This document shows positions 48,464 through 57,095 of a stretch of DNA of 59,220 bases, in pieces; the first letter of the stretch is position 1, and each line of letters starts with the position of its first letter. The notes below the pieces were generated by a model that saw nothing but the letters and a program-made list of their open reading frames with translations, searched no databases and had not been told where the DNA came from. Origin of the DNA: Priestia aryabhattai (GTDB lineage Bacteria; Bacillota; Bacilli; Bacillales; Bacillaceae_H); the NCBI RefSeq assembly GCF_023715685.1, contig NZ_JAMBOQ010000012.1, positions 1 to 59,220 of the forward strand, read 5' to 3'. The translations under genes and the position numbers were made by a program.

Positions 48464-49303
48464 TTGAAAGAAATGTCTTTAGAGGTAAAAGATTTATGCT
48501 TTCGATACGATCCTGAAGCAGACCTAACGTTAGATCACCTTTCTCTCTCTGCTTATAAAGGTGAATGGTTAGCGATAGCTGGACACAATGGATCTGGTAA
48601 ATCGACGCTGGCACGAATTCTAAACGGTCTTTTGCTACCTGAAAAAGGAACGGTTCGAGTGGGCGATACTCTTTTATCTGAAGAAACAATATGGGATGTG
48701 CGCAAGCAGATTGGAATGGTGTTTCAAAATCCAGATAATCAATTTGTTGGCTCAACCGTTCAAGACGATATTGCGTTTGGGCTTGAAAATAACGGGATTC
48801 CATTTGAAATTATGGAAAAACGTATACCTGAAGCAATTGAAATGGTGAATATGAGTGCTTTTCTTGAGCAAGAGCCTCATCAGCTATCAGGTGGACAAAA
48901 ACAGCGTGTGGCCATTGCGGGTATAATTGCCGTACAGCCATCTGTCATCATTCTAGATGAAGCAACATCTATGTTAGATCCTATTGGACGAACTGAAGTA
49001 CTTGAAACTGTTAGAAAATTAAAAGAAGAAAAACAACTGACGGTTATTTCAATTACCCACGATTTAGATGAAGTAGCAATGGCTGACAGAGTCGTGGTGA
49101 TGAACAAAGGGAAGATCTATGCAACAGGTACTCCACGCGAAGTATTTGCATTAGGTTCCAAGTTAACGGATATTGGACTAGACTTGCCGTTTTCCGTTAA
49201 ACTAAGCCATCGTTTTGCTTCCGTAGGAATTCCTTTATCAAAAATTCATTTAACAGATGAGGACTTGGTGGACGAACTATGGATATTATATTCAAAGAAG
49301 TAG
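48464..49303 (+). CDS. ecfA1: ECF transporter ATPase A1 (EcfA1/CbiO1)
   Basis: This is one of two ABC ATPases of the energy-coupling factor module, which powers uptake of several vitamins through separate S components. I use TTG 48464, 7 nt after GAGGAAG; ATG 48473 is poorly spaced. The 279 residues show Walker A GHNGSGKST (about 41-49), signature LSGGQKQR, Walker B VIILDEATS, and a C-terminal segment typical of Ecf ATPases. It overlaps ecfA2 by 25 nt. Confidence 0.95.
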   Translation: MKEMSLEVKDLCFRYDPEADLTLDHLSLSAYKGEWLAIAGHNGSGKSTLARILNGLLLPEKGTVRVGDTLLSEETIWDVRKQIGMVFQNPDNQFVGSTVQDDIAFGLENNGIPFEIMEKRIPEAIEMVNMSAFLEQEPHQLSGGQKQRVAIAGIIAVQPSVIILDEATSMLDPIGRTEVLETVRKLKEEKQLTVISITHDLDEVAMADRVVVMNKGKIYATGTPREVFALGSKLTDIGLDLPFSVKLSHRFASVGIPLSKIHLTDEDLVDELWILYSKK

Positions 49304-50148
49304 AGCATCGTTATCAAGTTAATACACCATTTGAACGACTTGCTTTACATGACTTAAATTTAAACATTCAATCAGGTACATTTTTGGCTGTTATTGGCCA
49401 TACTGGTTCTGGGAAATCAACAATCATACAGCATCTAAATGCCTTATTGAAGCCAACTTCTGGTGAAATTCAAATCGGTGAGCGCACAATTAAAGCCAAT
49501 CGAAAAGAAAAGAATTTAAAAGCTATTCGTCAGCAAGTAGGCGTGGTATTTCAATTCCCTGAACATCAGCTTTTTGAAGAAACGGTGGAAAGAGATATAG
49601 CTTTTGGACCAATGAATTATGGCGTTTCGGAAGAAGAAGCAAAGCAAAAAGCAAGAGAGCTTATCAAGTTAGTAGGTTTGCCAGAAGACATCCTCACCAG
49701 ATCTCCTTTTGATTTGAGTGGTGGACAAATGCGTCGCGTAGCGATTGCAGGTATTCTAGCGATGAATCCTAATGTGCTAATTTTAGATGAGCCAACTGCT
49801 GGATTGGACCCTAGAGGGCGTCAAGAAATTATGAATATGATTTATCGTCTTCATAAAGAAAAAGGCTTGACGACGATTCTCGTGACTCACAGCATGGAAG
49901 ATGCAGCTATGTACGCTGATGAGCTAATTGTGATGAATAAGGGAACGATTGCGATGCAAGGGTCACCTAGAGAAGTGTTTGGTCAGCATACGCAGCTAAA
50001 AGAATATGGATTGGATGTTCCAGAATCGCTTCGCTTTATGCTGAAGCTGCAAGAGAAATTTCAACTTGAAGCATCGGATACGGTTATTACCTTTTCTGAA
50101 GTGGTAGAGAAAGTGCAGCATCTTATGCAGCAAGGTGAACAACTATGA
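49279..50148 (+). CDS. ecfA2: ECF transporter ATPase A2 (EcfA2/CbiO2)
   Basis: This is the second ATPase, pairing with EcfA1 as a heterodimer on EcfT. The 289-residue protein has Walker A GHTGSGKST, signature LSGGQMRR, Walker B VLILDEPTAGLDP and the switch histidine in LVTHSMED. It begins 25 nt before the end of ecfA1 and overlaps ecfT by 4 nt, so the three subunits are translationally linked. Confidence 0.96.
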   Translation: MDIIFKEVEHRYQVNTPFERLALHDLNLNIQSGTFLAVIGHTGSGKSTIIQHLNALLKPTSGEIQIGERTIKANRKEKNLKAIRQQVGVVFQFPEHQLFEETVERDIAFGPMNYGVSEEEAKQKARELIKLVGLPEDILTRSPFDLSGGQMRRVAIAGILAMNPNVLILDEPTAGLDPRGRQEIMNMIYRLHKEKGLTTILVTHSMEDAAMYADELIVMNKGTIAMQGSPREVFGQHTQLKEYGLDVPESLRFMLKLQEKFQLEASDTVITFSEVVEKVQHLMQQGEQL

Positions 50149-50942
50149 TGAACTCAATCATTATTGGTAAGTATGTGCCGGGTCATTCTGTTGTCCATCG
50201 AATGGATCCTCGGGCCAAGCTGCTTCTTGTATTTGCGTATGTATTAATTGTGTTTTTAGCAAATAACCCTATTGGCTATGCTTTTTTAGGTGTGTATACC
50301 CTTGCGATAGTGGCCATGAGTAAAGTGCCCGTTTCGTTTATTTTAAGAGGCTTAAAGCCCGTGCTATTTATTATTATCATCACGTTTCTTTTGCACATTT
50401 TCATGACAAAAGAAGGTCCTCTTTTGTTTGAATGGGGATGGTTTTCTGTCTATAAAGGCGGCCTTATTCAAGGTGTTTTAATTTCCTTGCGCTTCTTGTT
50501 CTTAATTTTAATTACGACGATGCTAACATTAACGACTACGCCCATTGAAGTAACAGACGGAATGGAAAGCTTGCTGAATCCATTTAAAAAGCTCAAGCTT
50601 CCTGTCCACGAATTAGCTTTAATGATGTCCATTTCTCTTCGCTTTATCCCTACATTGATGGAAGAGACGGATAAAATTATTAAAGCGCAGACAGCACGAG
50701 GAGTGGACTTTAGCAGCGGCCCCATTACGGATCGTTTGAAAGCTGTCGTTCCCTTGCTTGTTCCTCTATTTATAGGTTCGTTTAAGCGTGCTGAAGAGCT
50801 AGCTATTGCCATGGAGGCAAGGGGTTATAAAGGCGGAGAAGGGCGTACAAAGTATCGTCAATTGAAATGGGGAAGCATAGATACAATTATGCTTTTACTT
50901 CTGCTGGCAGTAGCAGTTGTTTTAGTGCTGATTAGAACGTAA
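50145..50942 (+). CDS. ecfT: ECF transporter transmembrane subunit EcfT
   Basis: EcfT couples the ATPases to exchangeable substrate-binding S components. The 265-residue protein has several membrane helices (clusters at about 25-70, 105-135 and 235-262) and the two coupling-helix ARG motifs, in AQTARGVDF and AMEARGYKG. No S component is in the window, as expected for a shared group II ECF system. Confidence 0.95.
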   Translation: MMNSIIIGKYVPGHSVVHRMDPRAKLLLVFAYVLIVFLANNPIGYAFLGVYTLAIVAMSKVPVSFILRGLKPVLFIIIITFLLHIFMTKEGPLLFEWGWFSVYKGGLIQGVLISLRFLFLILITTMLTLTTTPIEVTDGMESLLNPFKKLKLPVHELALMMSISLRFIPTLMEETDKIIKAQTARGVDFSSGPITDRLKAVVPLLVPLFIGSFKRAEELAIAMEARGYKGGEGRTKYRQLKWGSIDTIMLLLLLAVAVVLVLIRT

Positions 50943-50960
50943 AGATTGTTTGGTGAAAAG

Positions 50961-51701
50961 ATGAAACGTTTAAAATGTATAGTTGCATACGACGGCACAC
51001 ACTTTTCGGGTTATCAAGTTCAGCCTAATAAGCGAACTGTTCAACTGGAGATTGAAGCCGTTTTAGAGAAAATGCATAACAAAAAAGTGCCGATTTACGC
51101 CTCTGGACGAACGGACACAAATGTTCATGCACAGGGGCAAGTCATTCATTTTGATACAAACCTAAATATTCCATGTGATAAGTGGAAAAAAGCATTGAAT
51201 TCAATGCTACCAGATGATATTGTAATGAAGAATGTATGTGAAGTTGATGCACATTTTCACGCCCGGTATGATGTTACTTCAAAAGAGTATCGCTATCATA
51301 TTTTGCGCGGCGAAGATAGAAATCCTTTCACTCGTTCTTATGCATACCATTACCCTTATCCATTAGACTACTCAAAAATGAAAAAAGCCATCACATATTT
51401 ACTCGGTACACACGACTTTACAAGCTTTTGTTCAGCGAGGACAGAAGTGGAAGATAAGATTCGTACGATTTACAAGATTGATATGTATGAAGAGAATAGT
51501 CAGCTTGTGTTTAGATTCGTTGGAAGTGGCTTTCTGTATAATATGGTTCGTATTCTTGTTGGAACGCTTTTAGAAGTAGGACAAGGCCGTATTGAACCAG
51601 ATGCTATAAAAGATATTCTAGAAAGCAAATCACGTCCTCGTGCAGGGAAAACTGCGCCTTCGCAAGGACTATATTTATGGCGCGTTTTCTATGACAACTA
51701 A
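50961..51701 (+). CDS. truA: tRNA pseudouridine(38-40) synthase TruA
   Basis: TruA makes pseudouridine at tRNA positions 38-40. I start it at ATG 50961 ([19 protein letters not shown]) near TTGGTGA; an in-frame TTG at 50946 is upstream of that site. The 246 residues include the catalytic aspartate in [10 protein letters not shown] (about 52-61), where the usual GRTDxGVHA glycine is asparagine. [24 protein letters not shown] and [11 protein letters not shown] are also present. It follows ecfT by 18 nt. Confidence 0.95.
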   Translation: MKRLKCIVAYDGTHFSGYQVQPNKRTVQLEIEAVLEKMHNKKVPIYASGRTDTNVHAQGQVIHFDTNLNIPCDKWKKALNSMLPDDIVMKNVCEVDAHFHARYDVTSKEYRYHILRGEDRNPFTRSYAYHYPYPLDYSKMKKAITYLLGTHDFTSFCSARTEVEDKIRTIYKIDMYEENSQLVFRFVGSGFLYNMVRILVGTLLEVGQGRIEPDAIKDILESKSRPRAGKTAPSQGLYLWRVFYDN

Positions 51702-51719
51702 ACCTGGTGTAACATTTTC

Positions 51720-51748
51720 TTGACATTAGTAGCTTAAAGATATAATAT
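51720..51748 (+). promoter_or_regulatory. Promoter of rplM-rpsI
   Basis: A perfect TTGACA (51720-51725) is followed by TATAATAT. The -10 is either TAATAT (51743-51748) at 17 bp or TATAAT (51741-51746) at 15 bp. It lies 18 nt after the truA stop. Confidence 0.75.
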
Positions 51749-51764
51749 ATCATATGGTATGTAT

Positions 51765-51857
51765 TTTAACCCCACGGTTAGCCCCGGAAATTAATCGTGT
51801 TGAAATAGAAGGTTGAAATAATTTTATAATTGATGATGAAAATTAGGAGGGAAACTC
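51765..51857 (+). promoter_or_regulatory. L13 ribosomal-protein leader
   Basis: The segment CCCCACGGTTAGCCCCGG (about 51770-51787) and the following strand resemble the known Firmicute L13-leader RNA found upstream of rplM. The position, directly between promoter and RBS, fits autoregulation by L13. I identified it by recalled consensus and place, not by modelling. Confidence 0.65.
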
Positions 51858-52295
51858 ATGCGTACAACTTTCATGGCGAAAGCAAACGAAGTAGAGCGTA
51901 AATGGTATGTTGTCGATGCTGAAGGTAAAACTTTAGGTCGTTTAGCAAGTGAAGTAGCATCAATCTTACGCGGTAAACATAAACCAACTTTTACACCACA
52001 TGTTGATACTGGTGATCACGTGATCCTTATCAATGCGTCAAAAATCGAACTAACAGGTAAAAAATTAACTGATAAAATTTATTACCGTCACAGCATGCAC
52101 CCAGGTGGTTTGAAACAACGTACAGCATTAGAAATGCGTACTAACTACTCTGAGAAAATGCTTGAATTAGGAATCAAAGGCATGCTTCCAAAAGGTAGCC
52201 TAGGCCGTCAAATGTTCAAAAAATTACATGTGTATGCTGGTGACACACATCCACATGAAGCACAAAAACCAGAAGTTTACGAACTTCGCGGATAA
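51858..52295 (+). CDS. rplM: Ribosomal protein L13
   Basis: L13 is an early 50S assembly protein. The 145 residues begin [34 protein letters not shown] and contain the signature [32 protein letters not shown]. It is followed by rpsI after 22 nt. Confidence 0.97.
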   Translation: MRTTFMAKANEVERKWYVVDAEGKTLGRLASEVASILRGKHKPTFTPHVDTGDHVILINASKIELTGKKLTDKIYYRHSMHPGGLKQRTALEMRTNYSEKMLELGIKGMLPKGSLGRQMFKKLHVYAGDTHPHEAQKPEVYELRG

Positions 52296-52317
52296 TTAAT
52301 AAGAGGAGGTTATTATC

Positions 52318-52710
52318 TTGGCACAGGTACAATATTACGGAACTGGTCGTCGTAAAAGCTCTGTTGCTCGTGTACGTTTAGTACCAGGTAACGGTCGCGT
52401 AACAATCAACGGTCGTGAAATCGAAGAATACATTCCATTTGCTGCACTACGTGAAGTAGTAAAACAACCACTTGCTTTAACTGAAACTGTAGGTAACTAT
52501 GACGTATTTGTAAACGTTAATGGTGGAGGTTATGCAGGTCAAGCTGGCGCTATTCGTCACGGAATCTCTCGTGCTTTATTAGAAGCAGACCCTGAATACC
52601 GTGGAACATTAAAACGTGCTGGTCTATTAACTCGTGACGCTCGTGCGAAAGAACGTAAAAAATACGGTCTTAAAGGCGCTCGTCGTGCACCACAATTCTC
52701 AAAACGTTAA
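52318..52710 (+). CDS. rpsI: Ribosomal protein S9
   Basis: S9 reaches the P-site tRNA with its C-terminal tail. TTG 52318 follows GAGGAGGT. The 130 residues include [33 protein letters not shown] and the tail [18 protein letters not shown] terminator closes rplM-rpsI. Confidence 0.97.
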   Translation: MAQVQYYGTGRRKSSVARVRLVPGNGRVTINGREIEEYIPFAALREVVKQPLALTETVGNYDVFVNVNGGGYAGQAGAIRHGISRALLEADPEYRGTLKRAGLLTRDARAKERKKYGLKGARRAPQFSKR

Positions 52711-52726
52711 TTTTATATTACGTTTC

Positions 52727-52757
52727 AAGCCTTGGTCTTTGGACCAAGGCTTTTTTT
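52727..52757 (+). terminator. rplM-rpsI terminator
   Basis: AAGCCTTGGTC (52727-52737) pairs with GACCAAGGCTT (52742-52752) across a TTTG loop, followed by a T run. The stem is 11 bp and perfect. Confidence 0.95.
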
Positions 52758-52821
52758 ATTTGTTGTTTGCGTATGAGACGAACGCTTGTGCAGACAATAT
52801 GTAAAAAAGGGAGGCGTTATC

Positions 52822-53244
52822 GTGAACGAGGTTACATATTTAAAAGAAAAACGTTATGAAAAAGAAATGAAATATGAACGCAAAGTCCTAAGAGAACTGT
52901 CGTTTGATTTGCTTCAAGAGAGGCTGCGCCGTTATTTTCATCCTATGTTTCAGTGGAATATGCTAGGAGACGACCATGTGGAGGAGTATTGTCTTGATAT
53001 TGCAATCGAATCATTTTTATTAGGAGCACGGGTGAGTAAATGTGGTAAAGGCTACGAAGATTTTCAGAAGCACAGTAAGCACGAAGAGTCTCTTTTAATT
53101 GATACATTATACGGAGCTGTCAGCATGTCTGTAACAGATCTTTATCAAGATGGTCTGTATTATTTGTGTCAAGGATATGTGCAAGACTGGTGGAAAGAAG
53201 GTTATCGAACCGCAGAAAAAAGACGTCGGTTACGTTTGCATTAA
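52822..53244 (+). CDS. ybaK: YbaK-family protein (DUF2521-type), unknown function
   Basis: The 140-residue soluble protein has no catalytic motif I recognise. I use GTG 52822 (MNEVTYLKEKRYEKEMKYERK) behind AAGGGAGGCG; the longer in-frame ATG at 52786 precedes that RBS. The N-terminal part is charged and helical, followed by aromatic-rich segments (RRYFHPMFQWNML, DGLYYLCQGYVQDWW). Position before cwlD matches B. subtilis ybaK. It is not the unrelated E. coli YbaK tRNA deacylase. The methyltransferase gene (ybaJ) that I recall before it in B. subtilis is absent. Confidence 0.75.
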   Translation: MNEVTYLKEKRYEKEMKYERKVLRELSFDLLQERLRRYFHPMFQWNMLGDDHVEEYCLDIAIESFLLGARVSKCGKGYEDFQKHSKHEESLLIDTLYGAVSMSVTDLYQDGLYYLCQGYVQDWWKEGYRTAEKRRRLRLH

Positions 53245-53250
53245 AAAGTA

Positions 53251-53280
53251 CTCATAATTCCCGTTCTTGTCCCATATAGA
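53251..53280 (+). promoter_or_regulatory. Candidate sporulation-sigma promoter of cwlD
   Basis: CTCATAATT (53251-53259) and CATATAGA (53273-53280), 13 bp apart, loosely resemble a SigE-type promoter (-35 like GTCATATT, -10 like CATACAAT). It lies 35 nt before cwlD, a gene known to be transcribed during sporulation in B. subtilis. Confidence 0.4.
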
Positions 53281-53314
53281 AATAAATAGGTGAGGCAAGA
53301 AGGGAAGGGATAAA

Positions 53315-54022
53315 ATGTCTAAAGTAAAAATAATGAGCACAATTATAGCGCTTCTCGTTCTTTTTGTCATTGTACAATATCAGATAGATCATAGAACATC
53401 ATCCGGTTCGCTTTCACTTCCTCTTAGCGGGAAAGTTATTGTACTAGATCCTGGACATGGCGGCGTTGATGGCGGAGCCATAGGAGAGAATGAAGTGCTT
53501 GAAAAAGAAATAACTCTTAAAATTTCGTTAATGCTTCGAGACTATCTGCAAGAGCAAGGAGCACTTGTTATTATGACGAGAGAAAAAGACGAAGATCTAG
53601 CGGCCAAAGACACAAGAGGATACAGCCGCAGAAAAGTAGAAGACTTAAAAAATCGCTTAACGATGATTAATAAATCGAATGCTGATTTGTACCTAAGTAT
53701 TCACTTGAATGCTATTCCATCCTCCGCGTGGAGAGGGGCTCAAACTTTCTATTACGGATCCCTAAAAGAAAATGAGCAAGTGGCCAAACTCATTCAACAA
53801 GAGCTAAGAAATAATCTGGATAATACGACCCGTGAAGCAAAAGCTATTCAAACTCTTTACCTTCTTAAGCATTCTAGGCCACCCGGTGCTTTGGTTGAAG
53901 TAGGGTTCTTATCAAATCCTACAGAACGTAAAATGCTTCAATCGAAACGCTACCAAAAAAAGTTAGCTGAATCTATTTATGAAGGAGTCAGCCGGTACTT
54001 TACTGGAGAAAAGCCCAAATAA
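53315..54022 (+). CDS. cwlD: CwlD, N-acetylmuramoyl-L-alanine amidase for spore cortex
   Basis: CwlD removes peptide side chains so that PdaA can form the muramic-delta-lactam of spore cortex, required for germination. The 235 residues have one N-terminal membrane helix (about 5-22) and an Amidase_3 domain. Its zinc ligands are in DPGHGGVDGG (His), NEVLEKE (Glu) and LSIHLNAIP (His), and the catalytic Glu is in LVEVGFLSNP. The RBS GAAGGGAAGGG is adequate. Confidence 0.95.
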   Translation: MSKVKIMSTIIALLVLFVIVQYQIDHRTSSGSLSLPLSGKVIVLDPGHGGVDGGAIGENEVLEKEITLKISLMLRDYLQEQGALVIMTREKDEDLAAKDTRGYSRRKVEDLKNRLTMINKSNADLYLSIHLNAIPSSAWRGAQTFYYGSLKENEQVAKLIQQELRNNLDNTTREAKAIQTLYLLKHSRPPGALVEVGFLSNPTERKMLQSKRYQKKLAESIYEGVSRYFTGEKPK

Positions 54023-54112
54023 AAAGCTTAGCATCCTTCTATTCAGAAAAATCTAATATGTATGATATACTTGATAGTATAAATAAATAGATTTTAACAT
54101 GGTGGTGGGAGT

Positions 54113-55186
54113 ATGCTAACGGAAAAGCAAGTAAAAGAAGTAGTAGGGGAAATTACAGATCCATTTTTAAATAAAAAACTATCAGAAACAGATGCGATTA
54201 AAGAAATAACAATCAAAGCTGAAAAACAGCATATAAGCCTGAAGATTGCTGTTGCAAAAACAGGTACTAGTGAACAGTTGAGCCTTCAAGGTACGATTGT
54301 AGAAGAATTAAAAAAAGCAGGTGTACAGTCGGTTGGACTGCGATTTGTTGAGTTTACGCCTGAAGAACTTCAGCAGTACCGCGCTGAGCAACCGAATACT
54401 GGCAACTTACTAACTAGTCCGAATGCACCTGAATTTATTGCCATTGCAAGCGGTAAAGGAGGCGTTGGTAAATCAACAGTCTCTGTTAACTTGGCCGTTT
54501 CTCTAGCTCGTTTAGGAAAGAAAGTTGGTTTAATTGATGCTGACATTTATGGATTCAGTGTTCCAGATATGATGGGAATTACACAGCGTCCTGTAGTAGA
54601 AGGTGAAAAGATTATTCCAGTTGACCGCTTCGGAGTAAAAGTTATTTCAATGGGCTTCTTTGTAGAAGATAATTCACCCGTTATCTGGCGAGGGCCTATG
54701 CTTGGAAAAATGTTGACGAGCTTTTTTACAGAAGTTGAATGGGGAGAATTAGATTATCTTTTACTAGACTTACCTCCTGGAACAGGTGATGTCGCATTAG
54801 ACGTTCACTCCATGCTTCCTGCTTGTAAAGAAGTTATTATTACGACACCCCATCCTACAGCGGCATTTGTTGCAGCTAGAGCCGGTGCTATGGCTTTGAA
54901 AACTGATCATGAGGTAATTGGAGTTGTAGAAAATATGGCCTACTTTGAAAGCCAGCTAACAGGGGAAAAAGAGTACGTATTCGGTAAAGGCGGAGGTCCA
55001 AAACTTGCTGAGGAACTTCAGACAGAGCTTTTAGGACAGCTTCCGTTAAGTCAGCCCGACTGGAATGAAGAAGATTTTGCACCTTCCATTTACGACGAAT
55101 CGCATCGTTTAGGTCAAATATATGGAGAGATTGCAAGCAAGATTACATTTATTTGCGAAAATGAAAAAGCGGCGACAGGAAAATAA
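54113..55186 (+). CDS. salA: SalA, Mrp/ParA-family P-loop ATPase regulator
   Basis: In B. subtilis SalA (YbaL) represses scoC and so raises exoprotease expression. The 357-residue protein has an N-terminal DUF59/MIP18-like domain (about 1-90) and a ParA-type ATPase with deviant Walker A SGKGGVGKST (about 113-122) and DLPPGTGD. The C-terminal CxxC that carries an Fe-S cluster in ApbC/NBP35 carriers is absent: the equivalent region reads MAYFESQLTGEKEY. That supports SalA over an Fe-S carrier. ATG 54113 has GGTGGTGGGAG upstream. Confidence 0.88.
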   Translation: MLTEKQVKEVVGEITDPFLNKKLSETDAIKEITIKAEKQHISLKIAVAKTGTSEQLSLQGTIVEELKKAGVQSVGLRFVEFTPEELQQYRAEQPNTGNLLTSPNAPEFIAIASGKGGVGKSTVSVNLAVSLARLGKKVGLIDADIYGFSVPDMMGITQRPVVEGEKIIPVDRFGVKVISMGFFVEDNSPVIWRGPMLGKMLTSFFTEVEWGELDYLLLDLPPGTGDVALDVHSMLPACKEVIITTPHPTAAFVAARAGAMALKTDHEVIGVVENMAYFESQLTGEKEYVFGKGGGPKLAEELQTELLGQLPLSQPDWNEEDFAPSIYDESHRLGQIYGEIASKITFICENEKAATGK

Positions 55187-55187
55187 C

Positions 55188-55220
55188 AAAAAGCACGCGC
55201 TCGAACAGCGCGTGCTTTTT
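55188..55220. terminator. Bidirectional terminator between salA and the LysR gene
   Basis: GCACGCGCT (55193-55201) pairs with AGCGCGTGC (55207-55215) across CGAAC, flanked by A5 on the left and T5 on the right. It can terminate both the rightward salA and the leftward regulator transcripts, which converge here. Confidence 0.92.
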
Positions 55221-55224
55221 GCTA

Positions 55225-56133
55225 TTATACAGAGAGTTCAATCTGCGCCTTTTTTAAATCAAATGCAAGGTTTTGTTTTAAGAGAGCTAAAAATGTTTTT
55301 CCAGCTGTACTTACGGTGTGAGACTGGTGCTTTAAAATACCGATTGCAGGTCCCTCATGCAAGTCATGAATCGTTTTAACCACCACTTGATCTGGCGGAA
55401 GAGTTGCGCTTATTTGTGGAACAACGGCTATTCCTAAGTTTTCTTTTACAAAATGCTGAAGTGTGCTAATAGTGCCTAACTGGACTTTAGCAGGCAGTTG
55501 GCCTGTTCGTTCAAAGATTAGCTGCTCAATTTTCTTTTGAACAGAAGATTGCCCAGCAGTAATCAGAGTTTCGTGTATCAAATCTTTTGCAAAGATTGTT
55601 TTTCTTTTTGTTAGAGCATGATTGAATGGTAGTAGCAGCACAAGTTTTTCCGTTAGTAATGCCTCAAACTCTATATCTCTGAATGATTCTGAGACAGTGC
55701 CAATCGCGAAATCAATTTCTTGATTGCGTATATGTTGATGAAGGTGCTTTTCGTCTGCAACGAGTAAGCTAATTTCTGTGTTGGGATATCTTTTTTTAAA
55801 TAATGAGAGAATGGAAGGCAGTCGACTGCTTGCTGTAGGCTCTGCAGCACCTATACGGATAGTGCCAGCTTCGCCTGTTGAATAATCCTTTAAGGTGTTA
55901 TTGAGATATTCATATTCCTTTAGTAAAATATTTGCCCGCTCGTAAAAGATTTTACCTGCTTCAGTAAGCTTAATGCTTTTTCCTCGTTCTAAAAGCTTAA
56001 ATCCTAGTTCGGATTCTAACTTTTGAATGTGCAGCGTAATGGTAGGCTGGGAGTACTTTAAATATTCAGCGGCTAATTGAAAGCTTCCTAAACGAACAAT
56101 GGTTTGAAACGTTTTAATAACGCGAAATTCCAT
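55225..56133 (-). CDS. LysR-family transcriptional regulator
   Basis: The 302-residue protein on the minus strand has the LysR N-terminal winged HTH (about 1-60: FQTIVRLGSFQLAAEYLKYSQPTITLHIQKLESELG, then LLERG) and a periplasmic-binding-like effector domain (about 88-295; TIRIGAAEPTAS, DFAIGTVSES). The effector is not identifiable. ATG follows AAAGGAGGG. It interrupts the salA-gerD neighbourhood I recall from B. subtilis. The nearest divergent candidate target is absent, since gerD upstream runs the same way. It could control itself or distant genes. Confidence 0.9.
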   Translation of the reverse strand: MEFRVIKTFQTIVRLGSFQLAAEYLKYSQPTITLHIQKLESELGFKLLERGKSIKLTEAGKIFYERANILLKEYEYLNNTLKDYSTGEAGTIRIGAAEPTASSRLPSILSLFKKRYPNTEISLLVADEKHLHQHIRNQEIDFAIGTVSESFRDIEFEALLTEKLVLLLPFNHALTKRKTIFAKDLIHETLITAGQSSVQKKIEQLIFERTGQLPAKVQLGTISTLQHFVKENLGIAVVPQISATLPPDQVVVKTIHDLHEGPAIGILKHQSHTVSTAGKTFLALLKQNLAFDLKKAQIELSV

Positions 56134-56178
56134 CGAATTCCCTCCTTTTGCTATAAAACGATTGTGTTAATTTATAAT

Positions 56179-56235
56179 ATTTTACCATAAAGCTAAGAAT
56201 TAAAGTTTACAATTCCAATAAAAATACTAAGTATT
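56179..56235 (-). promoter_or_regulatory. Promoter region and candidate operator of the LysR gene
   Basis: On the minus strand an extended -10 TGGTAAAAT (56187-56179) lies about 50 nt upstream of the start, with no convincing -35. Further upstream a 13-bp inverted repeat AATACT-A-AGTATT (56223-56235) is a plausible LysR-type autoregulatory site. Confidence 0.4.
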
Positions 56236-56285
56236 AAAAAATATAAAGAAGTCATTTAGATTTTTTAATAAAAATAAATGACATA

Positions 56286-56321
56286 ATTAAATACGCATCT
56301 CATATGAGATGCGTATTTAAT
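56286..56321. repeat. 36-bp perfect palindrome, gerD terminator-like
   Basis: ATTAAATACGCATCTCAT (56286-56303) is followed at once by its exact reverse complement (56304-56321). It touches the gerD stop codon on the minus strand. As RNA it forms a long stem, but the following T tract is weak (TATTTAATTATG). Confidence 0.85.
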
Positions 56322-56950
56322 CACTGCTGTTGCTGTTCTCCGCCCGAGTCAGATCCACCGGAAGAAGAACCACCATCGTCGCTGCTTTGTTTTTGTCCAC
56401 CTTGTGTTTCTTCAGCTGCTTTCAAAAGAATGTCTTGAATTTTAGATTGATAAAGAGGGCTATCAAACGTTTCGCTCATAATCTTTTGTAAATAAGTGCG
56501 ATATTCTTTACTCTTTAAAACAGTTAGTACTTCTTTCTCCATAGCCGGATCCTTTAAAACGTCTTGAAGCATTCCTTGATATTCAGGATCTTTCATTAAT
56601 TGCTTGATGACCGTTTTATTTTCTTTTTCTAGACTTTTAGCAAAGCTTTCAGCAAACTTCGGATCATCCATGGCTTTTTTCCAAAATTCCACGCCTTTAT
56701 CTGATACTAGGGTTTGAGAAATTGTATCTTTTATCGCGTTTTGATCCATCAAAATATCTTGTCTAACAGAAGGATCTTTCATAATTGCCTCGACTGCTTT
56801 TTTTCCTTCATCTGTCTTTAAAATATCAACAACCATTTTCTTTGTTTGATCATAATCCATACCATTGTTCTCTTCATCTTGCGGTGCACAGGCTGTAGCT
56901 AAAAGCATACACATTCCTATATAAATGAGGAGCATGAGTCGCTTTTTCAT
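56321..56950 (-). CDS. gerD: GerD, spore germination lipoprotein
   Basis: GerD is a spore inner-membrane lipoprotein needed for clustering of nutrient germinant receptors. The 209-residue protein has a signal peptide with lipobox LATAC (cysteine near residue 21), a helical core (about 40-180) rich in repeated KDP-type motifs, and a low-complexity Gly/Ser/Gln tail (about 185-209). RBS GGAAAGGAG. A well-formed SigG promoter lies upstream, which fits forespore expression. Confidence 0.94.
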   Translation of the reverse strand: MKKRLMLLIYIGMCMLLATACAPQDEENNGMDYDQTKKMVVDILKTDEGKKAVEAIMKDPSVRQDILMDQNAIKDTISQTLVSDKGVEFWKKAMDDPKFAESFAKSLEKENKTVIKQLMKDPEYQGMLQDVLKDPAMEKEVLTVLKSKEYRTYLQKIMSETFDSPLYQSKIQDILLKAAEETQGGQKQSSDDGGSSSGGSDSGGEQQQQ

Positions 56951-56983
56951 AGTAATGAGCTCCTTTCCTAATATGCTTACGCT

Positions 56984-57013
56984 TAATATGAGATAATCAA
57001 GGTTTTTTATTCA
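56984..57013 (-). promoter_or_regulatory. SigG (forespore) promoter of gerD
   Basis: On the minus strand, -35 TGAATA (57013-57008) and -10 CATATTA (56990-56984) are 17 bp apart. This closely fits the SigG pattern TGAATA-N17/18-CATACTA, 34 nt before the gerD start. Confidence 0.8.
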
Positions 57014-57044
57014 TAAAAGAGCTCTAGATTTTTCAAAACGTGAT

Positions 57045-57053
57045 TGGTACAAT
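57045..57053 (+). promoter_or_regulatory. Candidate kbaA promoter (extended -10)
   Basis: TGGTACAAT (57045-57053) is an extended -10 with no good -35, divergent from the gerD promoter. A second TACAAT lies at 57065-57070. Confidence 0.45.
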
Positions 57054-57095
57054 TTATGAAAAGGTACAATTTTGTAACTTATGGGGGAGATGGAA

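Noticed and set aside
48417..48803. 128-residue minus-strand frame opposite ecfA1
   Set aside because: It lies wholly antisense to a clear ABC ATPase, has no RBS or family features, and is explained by codon bias of the sense gene.
55122..55379. Plus-strand frame from the end of salA into the LysR gene
   Set aside because: It crosses the strong terminator and is antisense to a well-supported regulator.
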